Source: Gammaproteobacteria bacterium (GTDB taxonomy: Bacteria; Pseudomonadota; Gammaproteobacteria; Arenicellales; JAOTYS01). From it: a DNA stretch of 8,621 nucleotides. The notes beneath the pieces are model-generated. The model worked only from the letters and a program-made list of their open reading frames with translations, was not told where the DNA came from and searched no databases. The translations under genes were made by a program, and so were the position numbers. Shown here piece by piece: positions 5,512-8,621 of this stretch. The stretch is from positions 1-8,621 of the forward strand of contig JAOTYS010000178.1 in NCBI GenBank assembly GCA_029861795.1. The letters run 5' to 3'. The number at the start of each line of letters is the position of its first letter. The stretch's first letter is position 1.

Positions 5512-5545
5512 AAGTTTACTAGCTATTGTAAGGGTTTGTTAACGA
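5512..5545 (-). promoter_or_regulatory. Predicted Pho box and -10 element of phoB
   Basis: On the minus strand TCGTTAACAAACCCTTACA (5545 down to 5527) carries two TTA-centred half-sites exactly 11 bp apart, the spacing of PhoB half-sites. It is 16/19 identical to a motif upstream of the porin (7259-7277). A candidate -10, TAAACT (5517 down to 5512), starts 14 nt after the T of the second half-site, the same offset as the candidate -10 behind the proximal porin box. Transcription would then begin about at the A of the phoB ATG. The match to CTGTCAT itself is only partial. Confidence 0.5.
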
Positions 5546-5642
5546 ATTCTGCTGAACTTGAATGCTATGGCAGGATTCCCGACGATCACTACAACAAACG
5601 GGCTGATGACACTACCGATCTGATCCTTAGAAAGAAAGTATC

Positions 5643-5697
5643 ACCAGTCCGTTGTCTTAGTGGTCATCCCATGAACATGGGCAGACCCGACACTGGT
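5643..5697 (-). terminator. Stem-loop between porin gene and phoB
   Basis: The outer arms ACCAGT (5643-5648) and ACTGGT (5692-5697) enclose a hairpin made of GGTC/GACC (5662-5665 with 5684-5687), a 2x2 internal loop, and CCCATG/CATGGG (5668-5673 with 5676-5681). It begins 11 nt after the porin stop codon. On the minus strand it is followed by GATACTTTCTTTCT, moderately U-rich. It probably ends the porin transcript, making phoB-phoR a separate unit with its own promoter. Confidence 0.45.
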
Positions 5698-5708
5698 TTT
5701 GTTAAGGG

Positions 5709-7079
5709 CTACCAGGCAGCCTGCGCACGAACCTGGAAGACACTGGGTTCATCACCATTGAAGTCGCCACCGTCCACATCCAGCACTTTGATGTAGTTCG
5801 CCATGAAGCGCAGGTTCCGTGTCGGGTACCAATTTAAGCCAAGGGTGAAGTCATCTTGTTCGCCGCCATTGATGTCGCCATCGGATAAATTGAGATTGCT
5901 GAAGCGCGCTGCGATCTCCCATGCACCCCTACCGCCTTTGCCGACAACACTCTTGGGTTTTATACCGTCAAATACTCCTTTTTTGAAGTTGTAAGGTCGC
6001 GACTCACCAGTTAAGAAGTAACTGCCTTGGATGTAGAACCCGTCAAAATCGACATCAGATTTACCAGCGATGGCGCGCTCGACTTCGGCGGCAAGGTATT
6101 CGCCCTGTAACGAGAATGGCCCCCATGTGCCGGCTGCCGCCACACCAATACGACTAATGGTATCGGCGTCGAGTGTCCCGGTATCAATCAGCCGGGTATT
6201 GGTAACGTGGGATTCAGGCCGGGCCCTGAACCTGACCTTTTCCACGTCATTAGTGCTGCGTGAACTCAGTGACAGCCCTAAGTGTATGGCCCTGGCGTCT
6301 TCATGGATCGGGGAGAAAGTCACACGACCCGTTAGACCCAACCCTGAACTGCCTTCTCTTCCGTCGTCTGTTTCAACGTCGGTGTCCACCCCTTCTCCAA
6401 ATATACCGGTGGCAAGCGTCCACTTATCACCGTAAGTATGGAAGCCAAATCCCAGGGCCCTACCGGGCACTAATGCATTGGGTAACGCCCGCTCCATGAA
6501 CGTGATGTACTTGGAACTGGTGAGCTCTTCCAGACTAAAAGGTTCCTTATAGTTACCGATGGTTAGGTTAGTCGGCTTAAATCCGAGGTACTGGATATAT
6601 GCATCCCGGATGCCATCAATCGGATCATCAGTGTTTGCAAATTCATACTGCAGCTTGAAAGCCCAAGCCTTTAGCCACTTGCCTGACATGTACAATCGAG
6701 CCCGTCGAATTTCTGCGCCACTTCCGAGATCCACTTGGTCCTCGTCGTACGCGGCGGCATCGACCATGATTCGGCCACCGATGCGCCACTGCCAATCCCC
6801 GTTCGGGTCCTCGAATTGGAGCTTGCCTTTGGTAGTCACCTTCACAGAATCTTTGGTGGCTTCCTCGATTTGCTTCTGCACCGCTTCGGTCTTTTGCTCC
6901 TCCTCCACCGTTGCAGACTGCCGTAACAATTCGTAGGTCTGGGCATCAATGGTGCCGTTATCGCGCAAGACCTTGAGAAGTTCCATCATTGCCTCGTTTC
7001 CTGCATAGCTGGGCGACCACGAAGCTATGGTGCCCCCCAACAATATAGCTACCGCAAATTTGCTTTTTTTCCAGTTCAC
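5709..7079 (-). CDS. OprO/OprP-family phosphate porin (456 aa)
   Basis: Outer-membrane 16-strand beta-barrel of the Porin_O_P family, which passes phosphate or polyphosphate into the periplasm in OprP/OprO. It has a signal peptide (1-26, cleavage after PSYA) and a short alpha-helical N-terminal segment rich in Glu, Gln and Lys (about 28-75) typical of this family. The barrel starts at WQWRIGGRIMVDAA and includes EIRRARLYMSGKW and KEPFSLEELTSSKYITFMER. It ends in QVRAQAAW, an aromatic C-terminal residue as needed for BAM-dependent insertion. The start is GTG (plus-strand 7077-7079), with AGGAG 9 nt upstream and the signal peptide directly after it. A three-unit Pho box lies upstream and phoB-phoR downstream, so phosphate rather than another anion is the likely substrate. 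OprP's phosphate-binding lysine cluster cannot be verified without alignment. Confidence 0.9.
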   Translation of the reverse strand: MNWKKSKFAVAILLGGTIASWSPSYAGNEAMMELLKVLRDNGTIDAQTYELLRQSATVEEEQKTEAVQKQIEEATKDSVKVTTKGKLQFEDPNGDWQWRIGGRIMVDAAAYDEDQVDLGSGAEIRRARLYMSGKWLKAWAFKLQYEFANTDDPIDGIRDAYIQYLGFKPTNLTIGNYKEPFSLEELTSSKYITFMERALPNALVPGRALGFGFHTYGDKWTLATGIFGEGVDTDVETDDGREGSSGLGLTGRVTFSPIHEDARAIHLGLSLSSRSTNDVEKVRFRARPESHVTNTRLIDTGTLDADTISRIGVAAAGTWGPFSLQGEYLAAEVERAIAGKSDVDFDGFYIQGSYFLTGESRPYNFKKGVFDGIKPKSVVGKGGRGAWEIAARFSNLNLSDGDINGGEQDDFTLGLNWYPTRNLRFMANYIKVLDVDGGDFNGDEPSVFQVRAQAAW

Positions 7080-7173
7080 TTACCTGCTCTCCTGTTGCTA
7101 ATGTTGTAGTGCCAAAGCCAAGCCATAGCCGGGCCAGCACGCAACCAACTAAAACCAGTAATTACCCTCAGTG

Positions 7174-7218
7174 AAGTTAGATTAGATTTGTTACGTTTTT
7201 GTGACGCTTACATGACTG
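7174..7218 (-). promoter_or_regulatory. Three-unit Pho box and candidate -10 upstream of the porin
   Basis: Read on the minus strand from 7218 to 7186, three consecutive 11-bp units begin CAGTCAT, GCGTCAC and ACGTAAC, each followed by four A/T-rich bases. This is the PhoB tandem-repeat layout (CTGTCAT plus 4 AT-rich bp); the first two units match the half-site at 5 and 4 of 7 positions. A candidate -10 (TAACTT, 7179 down to 7174) starts 14 nt after the T of the last unit. The implied leader before the GTG start is about 88 nt. Confidence 0.7.
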
Positions 7219-7258
7219 TTGTATTACTCGTACGCTACCGCGAGTCCCATGCAGCATG

Positions 7259-7277
7259 TGTTAGGGTTTGTTTACGC
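7259..7277 (-). promoter_or_regulatory. Distal Pho-box-like motif upstream of the porin
   Basis: GCGTAAACAAACCCTAACA on the minus strand matches 16 of 19 bases of the motif in front of phoB, in the same orientation. It lies 40 bp upstream of the three-unit box and has no -10 behind it, so it would be an auxiliary PhoB site rather than a second promoter. Confidence 0.5.
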
Positions 7278-7532
7278 AAGCACGATACTTGTATTACGCC
7301 TGTGCGTGAGCGATCCCACTCCCAGCACGATGGTTGTTTATCTGTCCGATCTTTGGATAAAGATCAACGCCGCTAGATGTTGGCCTGGGGCACCAAATCG
7401 GCGAATTTTTCAGCAAATAAGTGATTGAGGAAGGCCTCCCAGATTGCCGCATCAAAACAAACAAACCGGGGATGTGCCAAACTAAACAGCAGTATTGCTT
7501 GGGATCTGAGTTTAAAGAGCTATTGCCCAGAG
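7278..7532. other. Intergenic DNA between porin and cyclase regulatory sites
   Basis: The porin and cyclase genes are separated by 495 bp. Outside the PhoB-like sites listed separately I see no gene here and no strong sigma-70 promoter for the plus-strand cyclase. A 9-bp direct repeat TTGTATTAC occurs at 7219-7227 and 7289-7297, 70 bp apart, without an obvious role. Confidence 0.5.
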
Positions 7533-7566
7533 AAGTAACAATCAGTTAACAACAAAGCCCTTAACG
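7533..7566 (+). promoter_or_regulatory. Weak Pho-box-like tandem repeat in front of the cyclase gene
   Basis: On the plus strand TAACAA occurs twice at an exact 11-bp interval (7536 and 7547), in units AAGTAAC and AGTTAAC, resembling the third porin unit ACGTAAC. The 22-bp block (7533-7554) ends 20 nt before the ATG, similar to the 21 nt between the phoB motif and its ATG. The hexamer at the offset used by the other two sites, TTAACG (7561-7566), is a poor -10. Chance in an A-rich stretch is possible. Confidence 0.25.
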
Positions 7567-7574
7567 GTGCTCAA

Positions 7575-8621
7575 ATGTCTGAACTGGAAAAGTGGCTTGA
7601 CAATCTAGGTCTTGGCGCGTATCGACGTGTCTTTGAACGGCACGAAGTAGATATCCATGCCCTCCCCTCGTTGAGCGACGACGACCTTAGGGAATTACAC
7701 ATACCTTTAGGACCTAGAAAGAAACTTCTGAGTGCAATAAGCGCCCTGGATTCACCTCGGGCCAGTACGTGGAATGTCCAGTCTGACAATCCTGCTACCG
7801 TCTCATCGCCCCTCGCCGAACGACGCCCCCTCACCATTCTAATTTGCGATCTTGTCGCCTCGACCGAATACGCCGATATAATGGATCCGGAGGATTTCCG
7901 CGATTTAATTCAAGAATACATGGATACTTGCAGTGCCGCGATCAAGAGATACGATGGTCTCGTGGCAAACCATATCGGTGACGCCGTTACCGCCTATTTC
8001 GGATATCCCCAGGCACACGAGGACGACTCTGAGCGCGCCCTAAGGGTAGCGTTTCACATGCTCGACACTGTCGGAGACATGAAAGTAGGATCTTCCCCGG
8101 TACAGGTGCGGATTGGTGTCGCAAGCGGCTTAGTCGTCGTCGGGCAGTTCGCCGGCGCTCCGGCGGGTGTGTCCACCATGGCGTTTGGATATGTCGCACA
8201 TCTCGCCGCACGACTGCAAGCCCTCGCCACACCTCAAACAATTCTAACCGACGACAGGACTTACAAAACCACTAGCGGGACATTTGAATTTTCGGATCGC
8301 AAAAAACACAAGCTGAAAGGATTCGCCAACCTCATGCAGGTATGGGAGGTGAAGAGTATCAAGACCACGGAAAGTCGGTTTGCTGAAAAGCATAGTGTGA
8401 GCACATTGATCGGACGAGACCGAGAAATCGACTTGTTACTCGATTGCTGGAACAACACGGTGGACGATCGTCGGATCAGGGTCATTGACCTTGAGGGAGA
8501 ACCAGGTATTGGAAAATCCCGCATCGTTCACGAACTGCTGCATAAGATTTCGTCCACCCCCCATATGCAGTTGTTTTATCAATGCTCTCCCTATTTCTCT
8601 ACTACGGCGCTATACCCGATA
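7575..8621 (+). CDS. SAM domain / class III nucleotide cyclase / AAA ATPase protein (N-terminal 349 aa, cut by window end)
   Basis: Cytosolic multidomain signalling protein. Residues 3-58 form a SAM domain (WLDNLGLGAYRRVFERHEVD, then PLGPRKKLLSAI). Residues about 84-262 form a class III adenylate/guanylate cyclase domain that starts ERRPLTILICDLVAST and ends with LKGFANLMQVWEVK. An AAA-type ATPase follows with LIGRDREIDLLL (278-289) and Walker A GEPGIGKS (308-315). The frame is open to the last base; relatives continue with a long ATPase and TPR-like repeats. Metal-binding Asp92 and Asp136 and the Arg in AARL (213) are kept. The base-recognition Lys usually three residues before GD is Asn132 (NHIGD), and the transition-state Asn four before that Arg is His209 (AHLAARL). 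Normal cAMP or cGMP synthesis is therefore doubtful. The ATG is fixed by an in-frame TAA at 7536 and has no Shine-Dalgarno. It is divergent from the phosphate porin. Confidence 0.88.
   Translation, partial: MSELEKWLDNLGLGAYRRVFERHEVDIHALPSLSDDDLRELHIPLGPRKKLLSAISALDSPRASTWNVQSDNPATVSSPLAERRPLTILICDLVASTEYADIMDPEDFRDLIQEYMDTCSAAIKRYDGLVANHIGDAVTAYFGYPQAHEDDSERALRVAFHMLDTVGDMKVGSSPVQVRIGVASGLVVVGQFAGAPAGVSTMAFGYVAHLAARLQALATPQTILTDDRTYKTTSGTFEFSDRKKHKLKGFANLMQVWEVKSIKTTESRFAEKHSVSTLIGRDREIDLLLDCWNNTVDDRRIRVIDLEGEPGIGKSRIVHELLHKISSTPHMQLFYQCSPYFSTTALYPI

Noticed and set aside
5601..5613. TGTCAT half-site on the minus strand upstream of phoB
   Set aside because: The neighbouring 11-bp unit does not match a second half-site, so it is not a Pho box by the criterion used here.
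5803..6936. Several plus-strand ORFs opposite the porin gene
   Set aside because: They are antisense shadows of a strong porin reading frame, with no family motifs or Shine-Dalgarno sites.

Overview
The window is chromosomal DNA from a Gram-negative bacterium, most likely a proteobacterium and probably a gammaproteobacterium. The evidence is an outer-membrane phosphate porin of the OprO/OprP family, a proteobacterial PhoB/PhoR pair, an AllA-type ureidoglycolate lyase, clear Shine-Dalgarno sites and roughly 50% GC in coding DNA. The taxonomic placement is an inference from gene families. No rRNA, tRNA, CRISPR array or intact insertion sequence was seen.

Positions 1-2416 hold four small housekeeping genes. 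On the minus strand are a dodecin (162-371), an M50/S2P-type membrane metalloprotease (679-1320) and a RidA-family protein (1373-1717). Divergent from the RidA gene, on the plus strand, is allA (1913-2416, ureidoglycolate lyase). For the RidA gene and allA the longest reading frame is not the best gene model: an internal ATG with a good Shine-Dalgarno site fits better in each case.

Positions 2417-3357 are gene-poor and look eroded. They hold a 62-codon remnant of pstS (start, Shine-Dalgarno, signal peptide, then a stop just before the phosphate-loop motif). Next comes an AT-rich patch (about 27% GC at 3061-3180) with short perfect palindromes. Beyond it lies a 14-bp inverted repeat that, read on the minus strand, would sequester the Shine-Dalgarno of a possible 58-codon ORF.

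Positions 3358-7277 form a Pho regulon block on the minus strand: porin, then phoB, then phoR, with the pstS remnant after them. PhoR is predicted to sense the phosphate state through a large periplasmic domain and phosphorylate PhoB, which would then drive the porin. The DNA supports this: a three-unit, 11-bp-period Pho box lies upstream of the porin, and one 19-bp motif (16/19 identical) lies upstream of both phoB and the porin. The phoB copy is 21 nt from its ATG, and phoB has no Shine-Dalgarno, so a leaderless phoB transcript is predicted.

Positions 7575-8621 (plus strand, cut by the window end) encode the N-terminal 349 residues of a SAM domain / class III nucleotide cyclase / AAA ATPase protein, divergent from the porin. 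Its cyclase domain keeps both metal-binding aspartates but has replaced the usual base-recognition lysine and the transition-state asparagine, so it may be catalytically dead or altered. A weak 11-bp-period repeat like the Pho box lies just upstream of its start, which also lacks a Shine-Dalgarno.
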